The notes under the pieces: model-generated
The model's database searches: none
What the model saw: only the letters and a program-made list of their open reading frames with translations
What the model was told of the DNA's origin: nothing
Translations under genes and position numbers: made by a program
Part shown: piece after piece, positions 54,171-62,542 of the stretch
How the letters are laid out: the number at the start of each line of letters is the position of its first letter
How positions within the stretch are numbered: position 1 is the stretch's first letter
Source: Bradyrhizobium sp. SZCCT0231
GTDB lineage: Bacteria; Pseudomonadota; Alphaproteobacteria; Rhizobiales; Xanthobacteraceae
DNA length: 64,000 nucleotides
Direction: 5' to 3'
Assembly: GCF_018130245.1 (NCBI RefSeq)
Contig: NZ_JAFCKP010000009.1
Location: 1-64,000 of the forward strand

Positions 54171-54284
54171 TCAGCGGCGGCACGCTGCCGCTTCCTTCTT
54201 CGCGCCTCGCGCGATGGGACCGATCGATGAAGCATCACCGATCGTCCGAACTCTGCAGTCCCGCATGGGGAGGATTGGCCCGGT

Positions 54285-54455
54285 CAGCGGCCCGGCGGCA
54301 GCGCCAATTCGGCGGCGCGGCTGGTGCGCATCACCGAGCACTCTGTGCGGATGGGACTATGACGGCACAGGCCGGCCGAGTCTCTACCAGGTCGTCACCG
54401 ATAGCGAGCAAAGCGAGATTTTACGCAAGGGTGGCAAGGAGTGCAGAGTAGGAGA
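54285..54455 (+). pseudogene. Portal gene fragment (C-half, internal part)
   Basis: About 170 bases match 59440-59585 of the portal C-half (GGSANSAARLVRITEH and SLYQVVT-type sequence), with an extra base creating a frameshift. It ends just before the LexA-type site at 54468, marking a cassette boundary. Confidence 0.6.
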
Positions 54456-54467
54456 ACTAGGTCTCTC

Positions 54468-54496
54468 TTGATGATATTCTTTGTTTGTTCTATTGC
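54468..54496 (+). promoter_or_regulatory. Promoter with near-LexA box (site 3)
   Basis: TTGATG, a 17-bp spacer and TATTGC frame ATTC (54476-54479), TTTGTTT and GTTC (54487-54490). The first half-site has one mismatch to GTTC. The position relative to -35 and -10 is the same as in sites 1 and 2. It is upstream of the immunity-effector pair at 54701 and 55231. Confidence 0.5.
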
Positions 54497-54700
54497 TATC
54501 GTAGATCGTAACGCGATGCCCGCGCTCTTACGCCGCGTAGGGTGTTGAATGCTGTCAGCGGCGGCGTTCGCAGAGCGACGAGCGCATTGTCCCGAATTCT
54601 GTAGTTGATTTGATCGACCGCACTATCGAACAGGTTCAGCATGCGGCACACGCCGGCAAGTTCGCAGTGACCAACGGCCGCCCAGTACAGCAGGTATGAA

Positions 54701-55234
54701 ATGGACTCGAGTCGCATATTGAAAGCTTCGACCCTGGCTTTGATCGTTTCGATCATCACGTTCTGCAGCTCTCGCGTTGGCGCCTTCGAGATGCCGACAC
54801 CGGAGGATATGAAGCTCTGCGCGGCGGAATTGCAGTCGGAGAAGGGGGCGGCTCCAGTTGCCTGGTCGAGAAGGCCACTTCCGTCCGCCTATCGCCGCGC
54901 TTTCGGCCAATGGCTGTCGCGAAGCGAGACCGTTGAACTCTGGGTGGTTCACCGCAATTCGAATGGGTCGTCGACGATTGCCGCGCGTACCCTGTCCCAT
55001 CAGCCAGACGAGAGAGGCTTTCTCGTCATGGTCGCGGACGGCAAGCGCGTCGCCAAGATCGACGGCGTCGCAGCGTATGATTTTGCGTTCTCGCCGCGGG
55101 AAACCAATGGTGTGACCGGTCTCTTCTTCTGCGACAAGAACGGCCCTTCGTTCGAATGGCGATGGGCAGGTGATGATTGGCGGGTGGACCGTGGTGATCT
55201 GCCGTCACCGGACGACAAGGAGAAAACCAAATGA
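54701..55234 (+). CDS. Exported protein paired with effector E7, candidate immunity
   Basis: The 177-residue precursor has a signal peptide (TLALIVSIITFCSSRVGAFE). The mature region is compact and beta-rich with single cysteines (LCAAE; FFCDKNG), and ends in a basic/acidic tail. The stop overlaps the ATG of effector E7 (ATGA), so they are translationally coupled. A decayed copy lies at 56755-56880. No family recognised. Periplasmic neutralisation of E7 is inferred from this pairing. Confidence 0.65.
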   Translation: MDSSRILKASTLALIVSIITFCSSRVGAFEMPTPEDMKLCAAELQSEKGAAPVAWSRRPLPSAYRRAFGQWLSRSETVELWVVHRNSNGSSTIAARTLSHQPDERGFLVMVADGKRVAKIDGVAAYDFAFSPRETNGVTGLFFCDKNGPSFEWRWAGDDWRVDRGDLPSPDDKEKTK

Positions 55235-56340
55235 CCCAACTCCGCGGGAAGAATTTTCGTAACTACGCTGCCGCTCTGCGAGGCCGCGAATCGAGCGGGG
55301 ACTATTCGATCATCAACAAGCATGGCTATGCGGGAGCATATCAGTTCGGAAGGTCGGCGTTGATCGATGCCGGCTTCATAGACCGGAAGGGGCAATGGAC
55401 GCCCTACGCCGCCTCGCTGGGCGTCAACTCGCTCGAAACGTTCAGGAGCAATCCGGCCGCTCAGGATACGGCATTTCAGAATCTCGTCGAAAAGAACTGG
55501 GACTATCTACGCAGCCACATGCACTATGTTGGGCAGACCGTGGGTGGAATTCCCATCACAGTCTCCGGTCTGTTGGCGGGTGCCCATCTGGTCGGTGCGA
55601 GCCAAGTCAAACAATTCCTCGATTCGGGCGGTGTCACCGTCAAAAAAGACGGAAACGGGACTCCCGTTACGGAGTATTTGAAGAAATTCGCCGGGTACGA
55701 CTTTGCGTTCGACACGGATCCCACAAGATTTGGAGGACTCGTCGGTGGGCAAGCCTTGGGGGCGGGCGATGGCGGATCCCCCAAGAGCTCCGACGTACGA
55801 GTTCTGCGGCGCGTCTACCAGGCTCCTGTGCGCGAGAGTCCGAGCGTTCCAAGTCCATCTTTTGAGGATCGCTGGGGCACCTTCGGTGACGATAGTTGGC
55901 GCAGGGACCGGCCGGCCCTGACCTATGGCCTCGGCCAGCGCTCCGATGAGGACCGCATGGTGTTGCCTCGTCCGGCCGAAGCTCCCGGAGCCGGCCCGGC
56001 GGCGCCGGCATTTCCGATCGATTTATTGGCGCGGTATGGATTAGTCGGCTCGAACGTGCCGCCCGATATAGCAAATGGTGGGTCGTTTCGATCGGCAAGG
56101 CCGAGCGTTGCGCGCGGCGACGCTCGACCAGAGGCCGGGTCTGGCACACAGTACCAGATAGGATCAATCGGAGCGCCTATCGTGCCCGCGATCAGGTTTG
56201 CAGATCCTCAGGGGCCGCTAGGTGCCGGTACCGGAGATCGGCAGTCAGTCGTTCGAGCTTCCCGACAGGGCGGAGACGGACAGCAAGCCGGGGGTCTGCT
56301 TGGCTTGATCCAGGACTACATGCGCAACAACGCGTACTAG
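55231..56340 (+). CDS. Putative transglycosylase-like effector E7
   Basis: The 369-residue protein has an N-terminal glycan-hydrolase-like domain: RGRESSGDY with Glu20 in the expected catalytic place, YAGAYQFG at about 33-40, and SGLLAGAHLVGASQV near residue 118. It ends this domain near KKFAGYDF, residue 155. A disordered linker follows with VRVLRRVYQ and FEDRWGTFG, then Pro/Gly-rich sequence and the tail LLGLIQDYMRNNAY, nearly identical to that of E8. It is translationally coupled to the candidate immunity gene at 54701. Portal C-half sequence begins 57 bp after its stop. Confidence 0.7.
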   Translation: MTQLRGKNFRNYAAALRGRESSGDYSIINKHGYAGAYQFGRSALIDAGFIDRKGQWTPYAASLGVNSLETFRSNPAAQDTAFQNLVEKNWDYLRSHMHYVGQTVGGIPITVSGLLAGAHLVGASQVKQFLDSGGVTVKKDGNGTPVTEYLKKFAGYDFAFDTDPTRFGGLVGGQALGAGDGGSPKSSDVRVLRRVYQAPVRESPSVPSPSFEDRWGTFGDDSWRRDRPALTYGLGQRSDEDRMVLPRPAEAPGAGPAAPAFPIDLLARYGLVGSNVPPDIANGGSFRSARPSVARGDARPEAGSGTQYQIGSIGAPIVPAIRFADPQGPLGAGTGDRQSVVRASRQGGDGQQAGGLLGLIQDYMRNNAY

Positions 56341-56397
56341 CTCGAGTTGCTGCCCGGCATTGGGCGGCTGCATATCGAACTGAAGGTTCAATCAAAC

Positions 56398-56645
56398 ATG
56401 CCCGTTCCCTTGCTGGCCCCGGCGCCATCGGCGCCGATGGGGTCTCTCGTCACGCACGACGTCACCATCGTCACCACGCGCAAGCTCGCGCAGGCGCGGG
56501 TGATGGGGGTTCCGCCCGAAGAATTCGGCATCGAGCGCGGTGCGCGCAGCATCCGCGACTGCAATGCTTCCATGAGGCGGTGACCAGGACCGAAGCGCAG
56601 CTGATCGCGGCAGGTGCCGACCAGGTTGGGGCGTTGCGGCCGCAT
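56398..56645 (+). pseudogene. Portal gene fragment (C-half, 5' part)
   Basis: The frame starts MPVPLLAPAPSAPMGSLVTH and matches the start of the portal C-half at 59111 almost exactly for about 60 codons, then diverges with frameshifts by 56645. The preceding 20 bases (ending TTCAATCAAAC) also match those before 59111. It marks the end of the E7 cassette. Confidence 0.7.
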
Positions 56646-56754
56646 ATGATGCGGCCGTAGAAATTCAAGCGCTTGAGGGACGAGCACCGCTTTCGTTCAG
56701 CAATCCCGGATCAAATCGCGGATATCCTTTCTCAGAGGTTCGTGTTGGTGCCTC

Positions 56755-56880
56755 CGCTTTCTCGCCGACGGAGTCCGACGGAGTGGTGGGCCTCTTCTTG
56801 TGAGACAAGAATGGCTCTGCGCGCGAGTGGGGCTGGACTGGAAGTGATTGGACAGTCGATCGCTGATCGTCCGAACCATG
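56755..56880 (+). pseudogene. Remnant of the 54701-type exported protein
   Basis: A stretch about 56765-56870 encodes SDGVVGLFL, then a stop, then DKNGSARE and GWTGSDW, which aligns with TNGVTGLFFCDKNG and WAGDDWRVDRG in the gene at 54701. The remainder of the gene is missing. Confidence 0.55.
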
Positions 56881-56888
56881 AGCAACCT

Positions 56889-56917
56889 TGACAGTGTTTG
56901 CGTTTTGTTCCATTCCT
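56889..56917 (+). promoter_or_regulatory. Promoter with imperfect LexA-like box (site 4)
   Basis: TTGACA (56889-56894), a 17-bp spacer and CATTCC frame GTTT (56897-56900), GCGTTTT and GTTC (56908-56911). One half-site deviates by one base and the -10 is weak. It is about 136 bp upstream of the exported protein gene at 57053. Confidence 0.4.
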
Positions 56918-57052
56918 TATTCTAGGTCGTATCTATGAAGGCATGCGATTTAGACGTGATCAGTTCCGTCGTTATTGCCATTGCCGCGCGTCGCTTACGC
57001 GGTGAGGAGTTTGTCACACAATGCGCGTGATTGATCTCGGATGTCCCAGGTG

Positions 57053-57814
57053 ATGAAGCGGTGCGCTCGCGTTTGCCTCGCCGTGTTGGCGATGGGGGTA
57101 TCCAACCCTGTCTTCGGCGCCCAAAAATCCATCCAATGGGTGGACGGCGCCTTCTGCGAGTTCGAGACCAGGTTCGATCCGGCCAAGGATGACCAAGAGA
57201 GTCTGCAGAACACCATCAACGTGATCTTCGGCGACGACCAGTTCTATTCCTACATATCCTCCTTCACACCACCTGACGCGCCAGGTGGCGTGCGTCGGAT
57301 GACTACGGCCGAACTCGAGCGGACGTGCAAGCTCGCGAAGGATAGGGCCGCCAGTCTTCCGGTCATCGCGCTTCCCGGGATCGAAGAGTTCAGAAGATTG
57401 AAGATCGAGGAATTGGAGGATCGTTGCTGGTTCTCCACTATCCTGAATCGCGCGGAAGCCGGTGAAACGGCCGCACTTCGCGAGTACACGCCGTCGGCAG
57501 ACGCCTGTTCGGCATATATCGATGCGCTCGAGGGAAAAGCGGATCTTCGAGCCTTTTGGCGTAAAATGACCGACACTAAATGCCGCGCTTTCGTGGATCC
57601 TGAGAGATGCAGGATTGATGCTCAAAAAGGGCACAGCGATGCGGATGCTGACGAACAGAGAAAATCCGACGTGCTTGGATTCGGATGGAACAATTGCTCG
57701 ACCCGTTATCTGAAGAAGAACGTGTGGGCCAAGAACTCCGAATTGATGCGAAAGGCGCTTGAGGTAAATTTCCGTCGGCGATTCAAGGTCAAGACGTTTC
57801 CCTGCGCCGACTAG
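57053..57814 (+). CDS. Exported protein paired with M23-like effector E8, candidate immunity
   Basis: The 253-residue precursor starts MKRCARVCLAVLAMG with a signal peptide ending near NPVFGAQ. The mature protein is helix-rich and has several Cys (AFCEF; RTCKL; RCWF; KCRAF; RCRID; NCST; FPCAD) that suggest disulfides. The first ATG at 57041 is an alternative. It precedes the LytM-like effector gene by 116 bp. No family recognised, and binding to the effector is inferred. Confidence 0.6.
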   Translation: MKRCARVCLAVLAMGVSNPVFGAQKSIQWVDGAFCEFETRFDPAKDDQESLQNTINVIFGDDQFYSYISSFTPPDAPGGVRRMTTAELERTCKLAKDRAASLPVIALPGIEEFRRLKIEELEDRCWFSTILNRAEAGETAALREYTPSADACSAYIDALEGKADLRAFWRKMTDTKCRAFVDPERCRIDAQKGHSDADADEQRKSDVLGFGWNNCSTRYLKKNVWAKNSELMRKALEVNFRRRFKVKTFPCAD

Positions 57815-57930
57815 CTGATCCCGGTCGCGGGTGACCGGGCTTCTCAAAGCTCAATACAATTCTGATTGCCGATCGGGTGCGGGCGTCGTCTGCCGCCTAC
57901 ATCGGCGCATGTCGTGATGGAGAATGCTGC

Positions 57931-59058
57931 GTGCCCAGTGATCCCGTAATTCAGAGCCTCATGGACATGATCGAGCCACCGGAAGACGGCCATCGGGCCG
58001 GCGGAACGAGCGATTTCGGTGCTGACAGGGACGTCGGCACGACGCCGCATGTGGGCGTCGACATGAACCGTGGGCGTGGCGTGCTGCCACACGGCAGTGT
58101 CGCGTCTCCTGTTTATGGCAAGGTCACGGAAGTTCACCCAGCTCTTGGCCGTATCGTCATCGAGGAGTGGGACCCGATCCGCAAGGAGCCCACGGGCTAC
58201 TATGTCGAAATACTCCACACGCAGACGCAGAACGTAAAACCAAAGGATGAAGTCATACCGAGGCAGCAGATCGGCACGCAAGGCGACGTCGGAGCCCGAG
58301 GCGCCTTCCATGCGCATATCCAGGTTCTTCACGGGGCGGACAGAACACCGATCAACCCGCTGAGGCACCTGTTCGAGTACCACAATCCCGGCGAACCCGT
58401 GCCGCCGCTGCGTCAATTCCAGCCGGAGCGGTTGCCTCCGCGACTTCGAAATGCTCCGACCTCGCCGCCGGCCAACCAGGGGAGGCCAACGTCCGATCGC
58501 GCATCGGGCGTTTTGCCCGAACGTGCGACACCGTCACAGTTTTCGCCGAGCACAGCAATTCCGGGTGCAGAGGGGCCGACGTCGATTGGTGGTCCCGCGG
58601 GCCCGAGGCCGTTGTCGCCCGCCGCGCGCCCGCAATCTGCGGCGCCGCGTAGCGTTGCGCCGCCTGCCGATCCGGGATTGCCGCCGCTGCATTTCAAACC
58701 TGAGGCGCCGCGGAATTCTGGTCCGTTCACAGTGCCCGGACCATTCCGATCCGATGCCTCGGACCGACAAGATATCTCGCCGGCCACTTCGGGCCCCAGA
58801 ACGCGGATCTCGGCGGCCTATCCAGGTTCGTCATCACTCCAGCAGCCGGCATTTCCGCTCAAAGCGCTATTTGCCTCCGACCGCGGTCGAGCGTTGGATC
58901 AATGGGCCTCGTCCTCATTTTCAAAGAGCGTGATTCCGCCACCGTCAGATATTTCAGTTGGACCGATCACCCCAGCAGGCCGATCTAATCCCGATCAGGC
59001 CTCTGCGGGTGGAATACTCGGCATGATCCAAGAATATCTGCGCAACAACGCTTACTAA
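57931..59058 (+). CDS. LytM/M23-like peptidoglycan hydrolase effector E8
   Basis: The 375-residue protein begins at a GTG. Residues 40-44 (HVGVD) and 127-129 (HAH) give the LytM/M23 zinc-ligand pattern HxxxD and HxH, and the intervening region (SVASPVYGKVTEVHP) has the M23 fold rhythm. Such enzymes cut peptidoglycan cross-bridges. The C-terminal 240 residues are a Pro-rich, low-complexity linker ending ILGMIQEYLRNNAY, the tail shared with E7. No signal peptide is apparent, so export would need another route. Portal C-half starts 52 bp later. Confidence 0.72.
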   Translation: MPSDPVIQSLMDMIEPPEDGHRAGGTSDFGADRDVGTTPHVGVDMNRGRGVLPHGSVASPVYGKVTEVHPALGRIVIEEWDPIRKEPTGYYVEILHTQTQNVKPKDEVIPRQQIGTQGDVGARGAFHAHIQVLHGADRTPINPLRHLFEYHNPGEPVPPLRQFQPERLPPRLRNAPTSPPANQGRPTSDRASGVLPERATPSQFSPSTAIPGAEGPTSIGGPAGPRPLSPAARPQSAAPRSVAPPADPGLPPLHFKPEAPRNSGPFTVPGPFRSDASDRQDISPATSGPRTRISAAYPGSSSLQQPAFPLKALFASDRGRALDQWASSSFSKSVIPPPSDISVGPITPAGRSNPDQASAGGILGMIQEYLRNNAY

Positions 59059-59110
59059 TTGGCGGTTCGATGCAGTTCAGCGCCGCACGCAACTGAGAGT
59101 CCAATCACAC

Positions 59111-60787
59111 ATGCCCATTCCCTTGCTAGCCCCGGCGCCATCGGCGCCGATGGGCTCTCTCGTCACGCACGACGTGACCATCGTCACCACGCGCAAGCTT
59201 GCGCAGGCGCGGGTGATGGGGGTGCCGCCCGAAGAATTCGGCATCGAGCGCGGTGCCCGCAGCATCCGCGACTGCAACTACTGCTTCCACGAGGTCGTGA
59301 CCAAGACCGAGGCGCAGCTGATCGCGGAAGGCTTTGATGCCAGCCAGATCAGGGCCCTGCGGCCGCACACCGGCACGACTGAGATCGAGACGCTGGCGCG
59401 CGACACGGTGGAAGAGCATCTGTCCGCGACTGCCGGCGGCGGCAGCGCCAATTCGGCGGCGCGGCTGGTGCGCATCACCGAGCACTATGTGCGGATGGAC
59501 TATGAGGGATCGGGTCGTCCCTGCCTCTACCAGGTCATCACCGGCGGTGACCAGGCCGAGATCCTGCGCAAGGACGGCAAGGATTGCATCACGCCGTTCG
59601 ACGAGATGCCGTTTGCAGCGACCACGCCGGTGCCGGTGACCCATCGCTTCTTCGGGCGCTCGATCGCCGATCTGGTGATGCCTTTGCAGCGCGAGAAGAC
59701 CGCGCTGAAGCGCGGCGCGCTCGACAACCTCTATCTGCACAACAATCCGCGCGTCGAAGTCGCCGAGCAGAATGCCGGACCCAACACGCTGGACGATCTG
59801 CTGGTGTCGCGGCCGGGCGGGGTGGTCCGCACCAAGACGGCGGGCGGGCTGAACTGGCAGGTGGTGCCCGACATCACCACGTCGATCTATCCGATGCTGC
59901 AATATCTCGATGCCGAACTCGAGATCCGCACCGGCCTCGGCAAGCAGACGCAGGGTATCGACGCTAACGCCCTGCAGAACCAGTCGGCGACCGCGGTCGC
60001 GCAGGTGTTTTCGGCCTCGCAGATGCGGATCAAGCTGATCGCGCGCATCATGGCCGAAGGCGTGCGCGACATCTTCGCGTTGCTGCACGGCACGATCCGC
60101 AAGCACGGCCAGCGTCAGGAGACGGTGCGGCTGCGTAACGCCTGGGTCGAGGTCAATCCGCGCAATTGGAAGACGCGGGACGACATGACCATCAATGTCG
60201 GCCTCGGCGCCGGCGGCAAGGCGCAGCAGTTCGCCCAGACCATGGCGATCGCCAACGTCCAGAAGGAGCTGCTTGCCGGCGGCAAGATCAACCTGGTCGG
60301 CGACCGCCAGCTCTACAATACAGCGGCCGAGCTGACGCGGATCATGGGGCACCGAAATCCCGACCAGTTCTTCAACGATCCCATGGCGGTCAATCCGCAG
60401 ACCGGGCAGCTGCTGCATCCGCCGCCGGCACCGCCGCAGCCGCCGCCCGACTCGAAACTGCTGGCGCTGCAAGCGCGGCTCCAGGCCGACCAGCTTTCTG
60501 CCGCCCACAAGGCGCAGATGGAGCGCGAGAAGGCGCAGGCTGATGCGATCCACCAACAGGTGAAGATGCAGGCCGAGATCGAGATCGCGAAGATCAGGGC
60601 GGGTCTCGACGCCAAGATCGCGGTGCTCGATGCGCATCTGAAGGCGTTCGGCCACGAGCAGAAGCTCCAGCATGCGCAGGAGCAGCATCGGATGGACGTC
60701 GCGGAGGCCGCGCTTGATCTCGCCGCATCGGCGGCCCATCACGAGATGAAGAAGCGGCCGAAGGATGGGGAGGGAAGCAATGTCTGA
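59111..60787 (+). CDS. Portal protein, C-terminal part (split gene)
   Basis: The 558-residue product begins MPIPLLAPAPSAPMG, followed by the portal core (SIADLVMPLQREKTALKRGALDN, DALQN-type region LQNQSATAVAQVFSASQMR) and a charged coiled-coil tail ending GEGSNV. The N-terminal portion lies at 52135. The coil from about residue 450 on fits the portal crown/barrel or scaffolding-interacting region. Translation initiation is probably at this ATG because a portal N-half never reaches it. It overlaps the next gene by 8 bp. Confidence 0.75.
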   Translation: MPIPLLAPAPSAPMGSLVTHDVTIVTTRKLAQARVMGVPPEEFGIERGARSIRDCNYCFHEVVTKTEAQLIAEGFDASQIRALRPHTGTTEIETLARDTVEEHLSATAGGGSANSAARLVRITEHYVRMDYEGSGRPCLYQVITGGDQAEILRKDGKDCITPFDEMPFAATTPVPVTHRFFGRSIADLVMPLQREKTALKRGALDNLYLHNNPRVEVAEQNAGPNTLDDLLVSRPGGVVRTKTAGGLNWQVVPDITTSIYPMLQYLDAELEIRTGLGKQTQGIDANALQNQSATAVAQVFSASQMRIKLIARIMAEGVRDIFALLHGTIRKHGQRQETVRLRNAWVEVNPRNWKTRDDMTINVGLGAGGKAQQFAQTMAIANVQKELLAGGKINLVGDRQLYNTAAELTRIMGHRNPDQFFNDPMAVNPQTGQLLHPPPAPPQPPPDSKLLALQARLQADQLSAAHKAQMEREKAQADAIHQQVKMQAEIEIAKIRAGLDAKIAVLDAHLKAFGHEQKLQHAQEQHRMDVAEAALDLAASAAHHEMKKRPKDGEGSNV

Positions 60788-61079
60788 CGAGAGTGCCCTG
60801 GAGCGGGCGACGGCAAGGGCAGTCAGGGCTAAAGCATTGCTCGATGATAAAATCCTGAATGAGGCGTTCAATGCGCTCGAAAAGAGTTACATCGCGGCCT
60901 GGCGCGCTACCACCGTCGACGATGCCGCGGGGCGTGAGAAGCTCTTCCTCGCCATCAACATCGTCGGCAAGGTCCGGGATCACCTCGCGGGCGTCGTTGC
61001 CAACGGCCAGCTGGCGCGAGCGGAGCTGAAGGAGCTCGCGGAGACGGCGGAGCGTCGTAAGCGGTTCGGGATCATTTAG
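60780..61079 (+). CDS. Small phage structural-cluster protein
   Basis: The 99-residue helical product starts MSDESALERATARAVRAKAL inside the end of the portal gene (8-bp overlap), a normal translational coupling in phages. It is Ala/Glu/Arg-rich with no known domain. Its retained overlap indicates that portal C-half and this gene still form a unit. The LexA-type site at 61105 follows. Confidence 0.65.
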   Translation: MSDESALERATARAVRAKALLDDKILNEAFNALEKSYIAAWRATTVDDAAGREKLFLAINIVGKVRDHLAGVVANGQLARAELKELAETAERRKRFGII

Positions 61080-61104
61080 TTCTTGCAACCAAGGCGAGAG
61101 CGGT

Positions 61105-61133
61105 CAATAATGTTCTTTGTTTGTTCTTTAGCT
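61105..61133 (+). promoter_or_regulatory. Promoter region with exact LexA-type box (site 5)
   Basis: GTTC (61113-61116), TTTGTTT and GTTC (61124-61127) form an exact LexA motif. The flanking TCAATA and TTTAGC, at the -35 and -10 positions used in the other sites, are poor promoter elements. Core sequence TTTGTTTGTTCT is shared with site 3. It is 45 bp before the start of the exported protein gene at 61178. Confidence 0.55.
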
Positions 61134-61177
61134 GGGGTCGTTGTACAGATGGCCTCACCCAAGGCTTGAGTGATTGC

Positions 61178-62236
61178 ATGCAGTTCTGCCCGACTGATCT
61201 TGATCTGCGTTCTTCGTTCTTTTTGGTTGTGCTGGGATTGCTTGTTACGGCCACTGTGTGCCGTGCCGAAGGGGCTTCGCCTGCACCGCCAGCCAAGCCT
61301 CCAGCCCTTCCGACCTTCGAGAAATTGCCGCATATGCCACTGCCGCAGGGCGAGTTCATCGCGTGGTGTGGGGAACGGGAGCGCTATCTGCTCGCGACGG
61401 ATGGTCAGTATGTCGACGCATACGATGGAAGCACCAAGATCTCCGCCCCATCCCCTACGGGGTCCAGGTGGGTCCAATGCGGAGCGGATGGCCAGTACAT
61501 CGTTTTTCCTGAGGAAGATGCCGGGCGTGTGAGGAAGTTCGAGCTCGAGACCGGCAAGAGCGCGATCCTGGCGACGTTCGACAGCCGGTCACGTCGCATC
61601 GGCATAGCATTCTCCCCGGACATGAAGACCGTGGCTTCGGACCAGCCGTTGCAATTGATGGCCGAAGCCGGACACTTGCGCACGATCAGCGTCCCCCCCG
61701 CGAAGTCTGGGCAACCGGTCTACAAAATCGTTTGGTCTCCCGACGCTTCGAAGTTCTTCGTGGCTTACTCCGATACAATCGATGTCCTGGACGCGCAGGG
61801 CAATGTGCTCAAAGGCGCCCTGGTCGCGTGGGACTACGAGAGCGGCGATCCCGCGTTCCCGTCATGCGCTAAATTTGCGATGGAAAAGACGCGAGATAGA
61901 GATTTCCGCCTGCAGCGCGGCTCCTGCCAGCCTTTGTCCGCCAACGAGGCTCAATGGCGGGAGTTCTTGATGGCCCAGACCGGGTTTTACAAGGAGCGCA
62001 TGGTCGACCCGCACTTTGAGCCGCCGCCGGACAATCGCTATCTGCGAAAGGTCGTTAAGTCCCTCTATCCCGATACTCATGCCTATCACCATGTCGGGTG
62101 GACGTTGCACCCGAGGTACTTTGCGAACTTGTTCAAGACCAAGATTGCCTACGAAGCCTATCCCGAGGGCCAAGCCGAGGTCGACGAGATGGTCGCAAGG
62201 CTGCGCCTGGACATGAAGGTGATCTACGATCCGTAG
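61178..62236 (+). CDS. Exported propeller-like protein, candidate immunity
   Basis: The 352-residue precursor has a signal peptide (SSFFLVVLGLLVTATVCRAEG) and a Pro-rich start of the mature chain. The body has repeated strand units (VQCGADGQYIVFPEEDAGRV, FSPDMKTVASDQP, VWSPDASKFFVAYSDT) like a beta propeller. The start at 61178 is used because longer frames disturb the signal peptide. Its position directly after LexA-type site 5 matches immunity genes of the array, but no intact effector follows, so this is tentative. Confidence 0.6.
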   Translation: MQFCPTDLDLRSSFFLVVLGLLVTATVCRAEGASPAPPAKPPALPTFEKLPHMPLPQGEFIAWCGERERYLLATDGQYVDAYDGSTKISAPSPTGSRWVQCGADGQYIVFPEEDAGRVRKFELETGKSAILATFDSRSRRIGIAFSPDMKTVASDQPLQLMAEAGHLRTISVPPAKSGQPVYKIVWSPDASKFFVAYSDTIDVLDAQGNVLKGALVAWDYESGDPAFPSCAKFAMEKTRDRDFRLQRGSCQPLSANEAQWREFLMAQTGFYKERMVDPHFEPPPDNRYLRKVVKSLYPDTHAYHHVGWTLHPRYFANLFKTKIAYEAYPEGQAEVDEMVARLRLDMKVIYDP

Positions 62237-62296
62237 CCAGACCGACAGAAATTAAGCAATTCTTCTATTGAAGAGGGCGCGCTCGCGCGATCAAAG

Positions 62297-62491
62297 ATGA
62301 ACCAGGCATCAGGCGACAACAATCTGCCAAATCCGATTTCGCCCCTGGTGATAGCTGGGCGGCCGTGGACCACGGGGCAGATTCCGTACCTGTCCGAAGC
62401 CTGGTACGGGTTCAGACACGCTGAGGTTCGAGCCGTGCTTTGCGTACGCTCGAAATCCCGCGCAGGGCGGTCAGGTGCGAACGAGTTCTGA
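62297..62491 (+). CDS. Short frame, possible effector remnant
   Basis: A 64-codon frame starts MNQASGDNNLPNPISPLVIA. A stretch near its end (GCGAACGAGTTCTGACC at about 62478) resembles the sequence before the portal N-half at 52105, suggesting a cassette-junction remnant. No family features; coding status is doubtful. Confidence 0.3.
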   Translation: MNQASGDNNLPNPISPLVIAGRPWTTGQIPYLSEAWYGFRHAEVRAVLCVRSKSRAGRSGANEF

Positions 62492-62542
62492 CCGAATGAG
62501 GCTCTTCGAAAATCATGAAAAGAACAGCACGAGAGATCTCAA

